Source: JANNVK01 sp031414415
GTDB taxonomy: Bacteria; Acidobacteriota; Blastocatellia; Pyrinomonadales; Pyrinomonadaceae
Reading direction: 5' to 3'
NCBI GenBank assembly: GCA_031414415.1
Contig: JANNVK010000132.1
Location: 1-64,000 of the forward strand
Length of the DNA: 64,000 nucleotides
The position numbers were made by a program, and so were the translations under genes. The notes under the pieces were generated by a model, which was not told the origin of the DNA, made no database searches, and saw only the letters and a list, made by a program, of their open reading frames with translations. Below are positions 6,490 through 14,954 of the stretch, piece by piece. The first letter of the stretch is position 1, and the number at the start of each line of letters is the position of its first letter.

Positions 6490-8997
6490 ATGTTAAGAAA
6501 ATTCAGTGTCGTTTTTTTATTGTTAATGCTGAACATTTCTGCATTTACTCAAGGTTCGGAAACTTTATCGATAAAAGTAATCGACCAAAATAACGATTTG
6601 GTCACAATTGGCATTGTTTCTTTGATAGATTTAAAAGGAAAACCGATTTTTGAATCTAAACTTGAGAAAAAAACAAACTTTAATCTAAATGTGGGAACAT
6701 ACACTTTAGAAATTCAAGCCGTTGGATTTAAGCCATACAAAAAAACAGTCGAAATAAAAAGCGGACAAAATAATCTTGAAATAAAACTAGAATTAGATGA
6801 AATTAAAGTCAATGTAGAAATTGACCAAAGCGAAAGAGAGAAACGGCTTGATGAAGCAATTGGCGGATATTTAACCAAAAAAGAAATTGATTCGTTGCCC
6901 GAAAATGGCGAAGACATTAAAGAAGAGCTAAAAAAACGTTACGGCGACGATATTTTGATTCAGATTGACGGCGATTTTGAAGGTTCGCAAGTTCCTTCTC
7001 GGGCGGAAATTGCCTCAATAAAAGTAATTCGTAATTCATTCGATGCTGAGTTTCACGAAGCAGGAAGAACAATTATTAGTATTCGGACAAACGGAATCGC
7101 CGATGGTTTTCACGGATTCGCAAATTTTACTTTTAACAATTCAATCCTCAATGCTCGAAATCCGTTTGCACCCAAACGCCAACCAACTCGTGCAAATAAT
7201 CTGTTATTTTTCTTTTCGGGACCAATTATCAAAAAGAAAACTTCATTTAGTCTAGCTACGGTTATTTTTGACCGAGCAAATACGCAAAACTTTATCGGCA
7301 AAGGATTTACAGGTAATATTCCTGCTCCCCAGAAGACTGGAAATCGGATAGCACTAACAACTTTTCAGGTGAAACATAATTTACCTAAAAGTCATTCGTT
7401 AAATTTAAAGTATCAAAATACCAGTTTAACATTTCGTAATTTGGGTTTGAGTTCATTTGATTTACCAGAACGTGGCTCAGACCGGAGCAACATTCAACAC
7501 AAATTTACCTTAACCGAATCAGGCACATTCAAAAATAAATATGCAAACGACCTAACACTTGAATTTAGTAAAAACATTGAAAAAACTACGCCGAAAAGCG
7601 ATGAGCTTACGATACTCGTATTAAGTAATTTTAACCAAGGAAGCTCGGGAACGAGAAATCAAATTGAGCGTAATAAATTTAGATTTGCGGACACTTTATT
7701 TTTTGATAAAAAAAAGCATTCGTTAAAACTTGGAACAGAAATCGAATATGAAAGAATAAATAATGTTTCTGAAAACAATCTCAATGGCACGTTTACATTT
7801 CTAAACCTTGCAGATTTTAACAACCAAAGACCAACCCAATATTTGCAAACTCTGGGCAAAACCGAATTTAATTTGAGCCAATTTAGAAGCTCGTTTTTTA
7901 TTCAAGATGATTTTAAGTTAAGCAAAACAATTCAGCTAAGTTTGGGCTTACGTTACGAATGGCAAAATGACGTTTCAGATAACAACAACTTTTCACCACG
8001 TTTCGGTTATGTTTGGTCGCCCGAAAAAAGCGGAAAATTTATTGTTCGCGGCGGAATCGGCGTGTTTTACGAATGGTTTGACGCTCAAACTTTATCTGCA
8101 ATCTTGAGCAATGATGGACGACAAGGACAGAGAATAGTCATCAGAAATCCGAGTTTTCCAAATCCTTTTATCGGCGGCGGAACATCGCAGCAACTGCCGA
8201 ACAGCATTTCAAAATTAGCTGATAATTTGTCATCGCCATATATTTTTGTGACGCAAAATGCATTTAATTACAAAGCGAGTAAAACCGTTACGTTTGAAGG
8301 AATTTACACATTTAGAAAAAGTTTGCACAATTTTAGAAGTCGAAATATCAATGCACCAATTAACGGAATTCGTCCAAACCTGAATTTCGGCGTAATTCAA
8401 CAGTTAGAATCGAGTGGCAATTCGATAGAAAATACCTTTGAATTAAAAGTAAATGGCTATTACAAAGGAATAAATATGTATGCGAATTATGAGCTCGGAA
8501 AAGACGTTTCGGACTTTTCAAATTCGCTGAATTTACCAACCGACAATTACAATCTTCGTTTTGATAGAGGCGTTTCAAATTTAGACCAAAGACATAAATT
8601 TAATTTCAGCTTAAATTTTGAGGTTTTGAAGAAAATTACTGTTTCACCATCGTTCAGACTCGAATCAAGTTTTCCATACACAATTACGACTGGAAGAGAT
8701 GACAACGGCGATACCGTTTTTAACGATCGACCATTTGGGATTGGTCGAAACACCGAGCGTGGAAAATTTCTAAAACAAACTGATTTACAAATTCGTTGGA
8801 AGTTTCCAACCAAATATCTTGGAATCAAAGAAACTGACAAACGAAAAAATTTGAGTCTTAGTGCAAATATAAGAAATATATTTAACTCAGCTAACCTAAT
8901 AAACTACAATGGCGTTCAAACATCTCCATTTTTTAGGAAACCAACTTTTGCACGAGATGCACGCAGTATTAATCTCGGATTGTCATTCTCTTTCTAA
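6490..8997 (+). CDS. TonB-dependent outer-membrane receptor, Oar-like with carboxypeptidase-regulatory N-domain
   Basis: An 835-residue outer-membrane protein. Residues 1-21 are a signal peptide; about 25-105 form a carboxypeptidase-regulatory beta-sandwich. A short plug-like region follows (IGGYLTKKEIDSLPENGEDI, then SRAEIASIKVIRNSFDAEF near 170-190). A long beta-barrel follows with aromatic strands, ending GLSFSF, whose terminal Phe is the BAM recognition signature. The plug is compact compared with typical siderophore receptors and no separate TonB box is obvious. Substrate unknown. GAGG lies about 8 bases before the ATG. It ends 3 bases from the convergent permease gene. Confidence 0.85.
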   Translation: MLRKFSVVFLLLMLNISAFTQGSETLSIKVIDQNNDLVTIGIVSLIDLKGKPIFESKLEKKTNFNLNVGTYTLEIQAVGFKPYKKTVEIKSGQNNLEIKLELDEIKVNVEIDQSEREKRLDEAIGGYLTKKEIDSLPENGEDIKEELKKRYGDDILIQIDGDFEGSQVPSRAEIASIKVIRNSFDAEFHEAGRTIISIRTNGIADGFHGFANFTFNNSILNARNPFAPKRQPTRANNLLFFFSGPIIKKKTSFSLATVIFDRANTQNFIGKGFTGNIPAPQKTGNRIALTTFQVKHNLPKSHSLNLKYQNTSLTFRNLGLSSFDLPERGSDRSNIQHKFTLTESGTFKNKYANDLTLEFSKNIEKTTPKSDELTILVLSNFNQGSSGTRNQIERNKFRFADTLFFDKKKHSLKLGTEIEYERINNVSENNLNGTFTFLNLADFNNQRPTQYLQTLGKTEFNLSQFRSSFFIQDDFKLSKTIQLSLGLRYEWQNDVSDNNNFSPRFGYVWSPEKSGKFIVRGGIGVFYEWFDAQTLSAILSNDGRQGQRIVIRNPSFPNPFIGGGTSQQLPNSISKLADNLSSPYIFVTQNAFNYKASKTVTFEGIYTFRKSLHNFRSRNINAPINGIRPNLNFGVIQQLESSGNSIENTFELKVNGYYKGINMYANYELGKDVSDFSNSLNLPTDNYNLRFDRGVSNLDQRHKFNFSLNFEVLKKITVSPSFRLESSFPYTITTGRDDNGDTVFNDRPFGIGRNTERGKFLKQTDLQIRWKFPTKYLGIKETDKRKNLSLSANIRNIFNSANLINYNGVQTSPFFRKPTFARDARSINLGLSFSF

Positions 8998-9000
8998 ATT

Positions 9001-10101
9001 TTAATCATTAGTCAGCACCAAAACCGGATCAATATCCGAAGCTCGCCACGCTGGGTATAATGCACCGACAAGGCTGCCGAGAATCGCGATTGCGATTGCT
9101 ATAAGTATCCAATCCCAAGTAAATTCGAATTGGAGATCGAAAAGCCGTTGGATAACGAACGACGAAGTGTATGAAACAAAGAAGCCAGCAATTACTCCGA
9201 GAACGCCAATCATCAAGGCTTCGCTTTCGATAACTGTTACAATAAAAGACTTTGAAGCTCCGAGAGATTTTAATATTCCAATCTCTTTTTTACGTTCGGT
9301 AATGGTTGTATACATCGAAAGCAAGACAAAAATTGTGCTGACAAATGCACCGAGTCCGACCAAAACTCGTAAAAAAGGTTTCAAGCCAGGAAGTCTGTCA
9401 GAAGCACTTAGAATTAAATCTTGAATCAGGTCAATCTTATTTCCCGGCAATGCTAGATTGATTAATTTCGCGATTGCTTCAACATCCGCACCATTTTTGA
9501 CCTTCACCAATATATAGCTGCATTTTTTCTCGGATGATAAAACATCTTGCATCGCCGCAAGTGTCATTTTCGTTCGTGAACCCGATTGCGGCGAATAAAC
9601 ACCAACAACCTTGTAAGGTTTTTCACCAAAAAGACTGATTGTATCGCCGAGATTGAGTTTGTCGTCACGCATCTGAATTTCGTCGAGCATTACTTCGTCG
9701 TTCGCAACCATCGCCCGCCCGCGGACGATTTTCATCTCGTTCATCGTAGCAAAAGGTTCCCAATCAATTCCGTCAACTTGTTTTAATCCAAAACGACCTT
9801 TTGCATTTGGGGCGATATATTTACCGACGGCAGTAACAGATTCGACACCTTCGATTTCTTTTAATTTATCGATATATCCGGTGCTAACCGAAAGATTTGA
9901 GTTCGTTAAGCCCATTGCTCCAGGTCGGGTGAAAAGTATTTCGGCTTTAAAATTATTCGCCCGCTTTGCCATGTCATTGGTCATTCCGCGAGCAAGTCCG
10001 GTGAAAAGCACGACCAAAACTACACCTAATGCAACGCCAATAACGCTGATGAATGTTCTAAAAGGTCTTGTTCTTAAATTGGCTAAAACTAATTCGAGCA
10101 T
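9001..10101 (-). CDS. ABC transporter permease, MacB/FtsX-like
   Basis: A 366-residue inner-membrane protein with the MacB/LolC layout. One membrane segment lies near residues 15-40 after LANLRTRPFRTFISVIGVALG. A periplasmic domain of about 190 residues follows, then three membrane segments near 240-265, 290-315 and 330-355. The SMYTTITERKKEIGILKSLGAS loop is the cytoplasmic ATPase-contacting signature of FtsX-type permeases. No ATPase gene is adjacent in this window, so a partner must be elsewhere. It ends a minus-strand run with two glycosyltransferases, which suggests but does not prove export or processing of a lipid or glycan product. Confidence 0.85.
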   Translation of the reverse strand: MLELVLANLRTRPFRTFISVIGVALGVVLVVLFTGLARGMTNDMAKRANNFKAEILFTRPGAMGLTNSNLSVSTGYIDKLKEIEGVESVTAVGKYIAPNAKGRFGLKQVDGIDWEPFATMNEMKIVRGRAMVANDEVMLDEIQMRDDKLNLGDTISLFGEKPYKVVGVYSPQSGSRTKMTLAAMQDVLSSEKKCSYILVKVKNGADVEAIAKLINLALPGNKIDLIQDLILSASDRLPGLKPFLRVLVGLGAFVSTIFVLLSMYTTITERKKEIGILKSLGASKSFIVTVIESEALMIGVLGVIAGFFVSYTSSFVIQRLFDLQFEFTWDWILIAIAIAILGSLVGALYPAWRASDIDPVLVLTND

Positions 10102-10108
10102 TTATTTG

Positions 10109-11473
10109 TCACCCCAAAAATTCCTTTGCAAAATCAAATGTTTTTGCTTTTTCGCGATTGGTAAAAAGTTCATTTCTGTCCGTAAAATCTTGAAACAATT
10201 TGTCGTAAGTTGCAAGAAGCCGATCAGTAGAAATTTCTCGTGTGTTTTCACTCGCTGTTTGCAAAGCGTTTGCAATTTTTTGTTCACGTAGCAGTTGATT
10301 TGAGCTTATTTCAATAATTGCAGTCGCAAAACTCTCTGCTGTTGCTTCCTTTAACCATGCATTTTCTTGGTTTGCGTAAGATAAAATGCCGCCAGCATTT
10401 GGTGCAACGACCGGAACTCCAGAAGCCATCGCTTCAAGCGGGGCAATTCCGAAAGGCTCGCGAGGATTTGGATGAACAAAAACATCAGCGTTGGCATAAA
10501 AATCTGCTAGTTTATCTTTTTCAAGATGTCCGAGTTGGACAATTTTGTTAGGAAAAAGTTTATCAGTTTCTTGTTGTAACCAGACGCTTTGCGGTCCGGC
10601 ACCAGCAACCAAAAGTCGAAAATCGGTTGTTTTATCAATTGCAAGAATTTTCATCATTTCGGCGAGTAATTCGATATTTTTTTCTGGCGAAATTCTTCCG
10701 GCATACAGCAAAACAAAACTATTTTCGGGAATATTTGCGAGTTCTCGCATTTCTCGTCGAACTTTGTTTGAAATTCTTCGCGGACTAAACATTTCGCTGT
10801 CAACACCTCTCGGACAGATGTGAATTCGGTCGTTTGGTGCAACGCGAGCTGAAGAAAAAAATTGCCAACAACGATTAAAAAACGAGTTGGAGCGATTAGG
10901 ATTATGATTTTTCTCGACCGCTTCGTGCAATTCCTCAGCTGTGTAAGCCGAATTTGCGATGTGAAAATCAAAAGAAGGAAAATTGTAATTTCCAAGCAAA
11001 CGCTTGGCAAACCACTTTGCAAATTTTCCGGCTGATAAAAACGATGCAATATTGTCGTCCATTCTTTCGCACGAAAAGTGGACAGTCATCGGTCGCCCGA
11101 GTTGCTTAAATTTTCCGCGTGCAATCATTGTGCCGATAATGCTGAGCGTATATTTATCTGTAACTTCAACAATATCAGGCATTTCGGCGAGCAATATTTT
11201 GCGAATTATTGAATTGCTGAGCATATATTGCCAGGGCATCATTACTCGATAACGCCTGTCGAAAATTGGAGATTGTTTTGCGGGAACATAATAAATCTTT
11301 GCAAAATCGTTAATTATTTCAATTTCTTCTTTCTCGCCCGGAACAATCAAACTGACATATCTTTGATGACGACCGGCAGCCGCGAGTAAATTGTTATAAC
11401 TCGTGCTGATACCACCAGAATTTTTGTGGTAATAATTTGTGATATGCACTGATTTTAGCGATTTATTATTCAC
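10109..11473 (-). CDS. Glycosyltransferase family 4 (group 1)
   Basis: A 454-residue GT-B fold retaining glycosyltransferase. The N-terminal Rossmann half starts VHITNYYHKNSGGISTSYNNLL. The donor half shows LLYAGRISPEKNIELLAEM and the EX7E motif in REPFGIAPLEAMASGVPVV, which binds the nucleotide-sugar. The sugar and acceptor cannot be deduced. About 40 residues beyond the GT-B domain at the C-terminus are charged and of unknown role. It lies 8 bases from the next gene and is one of two GT4 enzymes in the cluster. Confidence 0.88.
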   Translation of the reverse strand: MNNKSLKSVHITNYYHKNSGGISTSYNNLLAAAGRHQRYVSLIVPGEKEEIEIINDFAKIYYVPAKQSPIFDRRYRVMMPWQYMLSNSIIRKILLAEMPDIVEVTDKYTLSIIGTMIARGKFKQLGRPMTVHFSCERMDDNIASFLSAGKFAKWFAKRLLGNYNFPSFDFHIANSAYTAEELHEAVEKNHNPNRSNSFFNRCWQFFSSARVAPNDRIHICPRGVDSEMFSPRRISNKVRREMRELANIPENSFVLLYAGRISPEKNIELLAEMMKILAIDKTTDFRLLVAGAGPQSVWLQQETDKLFPNKIVQLGHLEKDKLADFYANADVFVHPNPREPFGIAPLEAMASGVPVVAPNAGGILSYANQENAWLKEATAESFATAIIEISSNQLLREQKIANALQTASENTREISTDRLLATYDKLFQDFTDRNELFTNREKAKTFDFAKEFLG

Positions 11474-11481
11474 TTTTTAAA

Positions 11482-12309
11482 TTATGCTTTTCGTTTTAAA
11501 AATTTTAGCAAAACTGCAACGATTATCGTGATTAAAAAAAGAATTGACCAAGCACCGAGTGCGGTGACCCAAGCCCAAGAAAATTTTCCGCGAAAAAATC
11601 CCATCAAAGTTCCAACCGCTAACCCAAATGTTAAAAAAATTCCGATTGCTGGTAAATATCTTCTTTCTTTAACAAATTTCAAAATTTCCAGCGGTAGAAA
11701 TGCAATAAATTCGATAATTAAAAACGGAAGACTTTTAATATCACTCCAAATTGATTTAGTTTCTTTGCCCGCCCCAACAAGTAAAACTCCTTTTCTGACA
11801 ATAAATAACGTGAACAATGCTGATAAAACAGAGATTAAAACTGACACAGCAAATGCTTTTTGGCGAGCTTTATTTTCAGCGGCGGCGAAAACATTATTAA
11901 AAAAAGTTTCTTGCGAATAATGCGTAATAAATTCGACGGTGTGGCTAAATATCGGCAAACTAATTGTGACTATTGCGGTTGCGAGCCACGCCGGAGTTGC
12001 ACGACGGAAGGATTGGATAAGTGCACCGGAAATTCCTGAAGTAATAAAACGAAAACTAAGTTCGACCAAAACTGCGGTCAGCGTGACAATTAAAGTTTCA
12101 CGACTGGCTTGATAAACAGTAAAATAAAATGACGCACGAAAAATTGCACCTAAAAGTGCGGATTTCCAATTCCAGCGAGAAATTATCTGCAAAGGATGTT
12201 TAGCAAGACTTTTGAAAACATCTCCAACCGAGATTTCTTCGCCTTTTATTTCTTCAAGGTCATCAGCTTCCTCAATCAAAGAACGATGAATTTCTTCTGA
12301 ATTTGTCAT
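11482..12309 (-). CDS. Multi-pass membrane protein of unknown function
   Basis: A 275-residue protein. The first 45 residues are acidic and cytoplasmic-looking (SLIEEADDLEEIKGEE). About six hydrophobic segments follow, at roughly 60-95, 110-130, 150-170, 185-205, 220-240 and 250-270, and the end is basic (KFLKRKA). No transporter or enzyme motif is recognised. Its place between two GT4 glycosyltransferase genes in one minus-strand run suggests a membrane role in the same glycan or glycolipid pathway (inference). Confidence 0.7.
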   Translation of the reverse strand: MTNSEEIHRSLIEEADDLEEIKGEEISVGDVFKSLAKHPLQIISRWNWKSALLGAIFRASFYFTVYQASRETLIVTLTAVLVELSFRFITSGISGALIQSFRRATPAWLATAIVTISLPIFSHTVEFITHYSQETFFNNVFAAAENKARQKAFAVSVLISVLSALFTLFIVRKGVLLVGAGKETKSIWSDIKSLPFLIIEFIAFLPLEILKFVKERRYLPAIGIFLTFGLAVGTLMGFFRGKFSWAWVTALGAWSILFLITIIVAVLLKFLKRKA

Positions 12310-12331
12310 TTAAATCTTTAAACTTAACACT

Positions 12332-13531
12332 TTACCACTCTCTCATTTTAGCAGAGCGTTTGGCATAAGCAATGTTATAGGCATTGTAAACACTTTCAAA
12401 AACCGAATTCCACGAACGCGAAATAACAAACTCACGCGATGCGTTTTTCATTTCCGATAGTTTTTGAGGATTCTCAATTAACTCAACCGTAAACTTAACG
12501 AATTCCTCGAAATTTTTTGCTACAAAACCTGTTTCGTCTTCCTTAATTATAAATTTTGGTCCACCCAAATGTGAAACAATTGCTGGAACGCCAGAGCAAT
12601 GTGCTTCTTGGATCACATTTCCGAAGGCATCGGTTTCTGACGGAAAAATAAAAATATCAAGATTTGCGTAGGCTTCTGCAAGTGCTTCACCATCAATAAA
12701 TCCGGTAAACTCAACGTTTTTCATTGTTGTTTCAAGATATTCGCGTTCGTTGCCTTCACCGATAATTACAAATTTGAAATTAGTTTTTCCAAGCTCAATC
12801 AGTCGTTTTTCCAAATCTGCCAAGAGACGAACATTTTTTTCGGCACGCAATCTGCCAACAAAGCCAAGCCGTAGAATTCCATCATTGATAGTTCTTTTCG
12901 AAGGCGAAAAAAAGTCAGAATCAATTCCGCGAGCCATTAAAAGCGATGTTCTGCCTGATTTTCCAAGTGTTTCAACCAATTCCGGATTGGGCGATAACAC
13001 AACTTTTGGCATTTTGTAATAAAGAACCGAACTTTGAAAAATCTTCTTTTCAGCGAAACCCGAAATTGAAGACTTAATTCCTTCTGGCAAAAATCTAAAC
13101 ATTCGATCAAGCCTTCGCGAAGCAAATTCGTGGAGATTTGTGTGCCAAGATCCAACCAAAGGAATCTGCCATTGATGTGCAATAATCGCGGCAATAATGC
13201 TGACATCATTTAAACCTGTGAGATGCAAAACATCAGGCTTAAAATCTAAAAGTGCTTTTTTTACTTTATTTAGATGAAGATTAAACAAAGGATCATATTT
13301 TAATCCTTCGTCCATCGGAATTGAAATAAATGAACGCTTGAGAGCAAGATACGAAACGCTTCCGCTTGTTGACGTTTCGGTTTTTTCGCCCGCGTGAATG
13401 CACAAAAGTGGATAGCCTTTTTCTTCGGCAAATCCAACAAGTTTTCGGCAAGTCATCGCCGCTCCATTTATTTCCAAATATGAGTCAGGAAAAAATGCAA
13501 CGCGGGGAATTTTTTCAATTAACGGCATCAT
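12332..13531 (-). CDS. Glycosyltransferase family 4 (group 1)
   Basis: A 399-residue GT-B glycosyltransferase. The N-terminal half opens RVAFFPDSYLEINGAAMTCR and has DFKPDVLHLTG; the C-terminal half has LGFVGRLRAEKNVRLLADLEKR and TDAFGNVIQEAHCSGVPAIVS, a D/EX7E-type donor site. The opening resembles the MgtA/GT4 group that glycosylates lipids, but the substrate is inferred at best. Two consecutive ATG codons (13531 and 13528) could serve as start. It lies between the PHP-type phosphoesterase and the membrane protein gene. Confidence 0.87.
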   Translation of the reverse strand: MMPLIEKIPRVAFFPDSYLEINGAAMTCRKLVGFAEEKGYPLLCIHAGEKTETSTSGSVSYLALKRSFISIPMDEGLKYDPLFNLHLNKVKKALLDFKPDVLHLTGLNDVSIIAAIIAHQWQIPLVGSWHTNLHEFASRRLDRMFRFLPEGIKSSISGFAEKKIFQSSVLYYKMPKVVLSPNPELVETLGKSGRTSLLMARGIDSDFFSPSKRTINDGILRLGFVGRLRAEKNVRLLADLEKRLIELGKTNFKFVIIGEGNEREYLETTMKNVEFTGFIDGEALAEAYANLDIFIFPSETDAFGNVIQEAHCSGVPAIVSHLGGPKFIIKEDETGFVAKNFEEFVKFTVELIENPQKLSEMKNASREFVISRSWNSVFESVYNAYNIAYAKRSAKMREW

Positions 13532-13551
13532 TTGGCATCAAAAAATGTCAG

Positions 13552-14775
13552 CTAATTGCTTCCAGTTACGAGCTTTTCGTTATCAGTTATTATTGGTTCA
13601 AATCTTACTGGCAAATCGCTTCCAAATTCTTTCGGAACAACGTCTTTGTTCTTCATCGCGAGGCGAAATAGTGGTCGAAGTTTTGGATTTCCCATAACTC
13701 CAAGTGCCCAAATTGCCCACCTCAGCCATTTCGGACCGCCAAGTTTCCAATGAGCCGAAAGTGGTCGCACTCCTAAGCCATCAGCGTCAATAAAAACTCT
13801 GTCGAACCAACGTTTTCGATCTTCGGGAAAATCTTCGTAATTTTTCAAAATCTCCGAAAAAGATTGTAATTGACGGGAATGAAGCGGTTGGCTATGTTCA
13901 GGCATAAAAACGATTTCTGCGTGTTTATCAACTCTAACTTCTTCAACAAATTCGGCAAAAGTTTTGCTGTTTGTTAAATTTAAAACAGTATTTGGTTGGC
14001 AACCATGTCTGTCGCCGCCGCTAACAATCGGCATTCTGAGAGATTGTGCAAGGGCAATAACAGCCTTGTTTTCAGACCAGGCACGGAATCCGTTGACCTC
14101 AAGTGCGTGAATCCATTTACCGTGTTCGACAAGAAAAGCCTTCAATAAAATTTCGTGTTGTTTTTGCCCAACAATTTCAATATCCCAAATTGGATGATTT
14201 AAAACCAATAAAACTTCTGGCAAATTATTGAGCATTTCAAAAAGCTCGTGCAAACGCTCACTTGTTTGACTTTCTTTATTAAACGAAAAATCAAGCAAAG
14301 TGTCAGTAATTGCTAAAGCATTGTCTTGAGGTAAGTTATGAACGCCAATATGGAAAAATCCAAATTGAAACGGAACTGTCCATTCAAGTGAAATTGGTGC
14401 AACTTCGATTGATTTTTGCTTGCAAATATTTAAGTTCGCAGCAATATCATCGTGGTCAGTAATTGAAACAATTGCATCCAAACCAAGTGAATTAATCTGA
14501 TTTTTTTCAAGATTAAAAACTTGATTTTCAGTCATTGGCGGTGACCAATAACCTTCGTCTAAATTTATCGGTTTGCCGGTTTTGGCAAGATATTTTTTAT
14601 TTTCGCGTTTAAAGAAATAAGAAATAACCGGAAGACTTTCTGCATAATGCGGAATAAAATCTAGCATTTCTTTAGAATATTGCGTATGACAATGGAGAGA
14701 AACGCCAGTTGTTGCAATTTTGCTCAGGTTTTCTTCCTTTTGCAAAATATTTATCAGCGTATTTTTTAATTTCAT
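13552..14775 (-). CDS. PHP-domain metal-dependent phosphoesterase-like protein
   Basis: A 407-residue protein with scattered PHP-superfamily metal motifs: SLHCHTQYS (H28 and H30), SITDHDD, LVLNHPIWD and SGGDRHG. PHP enzymes hydrolyse phosphoesters with two or three metal ions. The N-terminal region after the first motif has an extra 50-residue insert, and about 80 C-terminal residues lie beyond the usual domain. As first gene of the glycosyltransferase run it may act on a phosphorylated glycan or lipid intermediate (inference). Confidence 0.75.
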   Translation of the reverse strand: MKLKNTLINILQKEENLSKIATTGVSLHCHTQYSKEMLDFIPHYAESLPVISYFFKRENKKYLAKTGKPINLDEGYWSPPMTENQVFNLEKNQINSLGLDAIVSITDHDDIAANLNICKQKSIEVAPISLEWTVPFQFGFFHIGVHNLPQDNALAITDTLLDFSFNKESQTSERLHELFEMLNNLPEVLLVLNHPIWDIEIVGQKQHEILLKAFLVEHGKWIHALEVNGFRAWSENKAVIALAQSLRMPIVSGGDRHGCQPNTVLNLTNSKTFAEFVEEVRVDKHAEIVFMPEHSQPLHSRQLQSFSEILKNYEDFPEDRKRWFDRVFIDADGLGVRPLSAHWKLGGPKWLRWAIWALGVMGNPKLRPLFRLAMKNKDVVPKEFGSDLPVRFEPIITDNEKLVTGSN

Positions 14776-14954
14776 TCAAAACTCCGTAAAACCGTCAACA
14801 GAACTTAAAAGTAGCAAATTGTGGACACAAAGTAAATTACAATAATAATTGCTACTCAGAATTTTTCAACTATTTGATGCTCGAAGTTCAAAAAGATGTA
14901 ACATTAAAAACTTGCATTGCGTATAAAAAACCAGTTAAAATTTTACAAAATCCT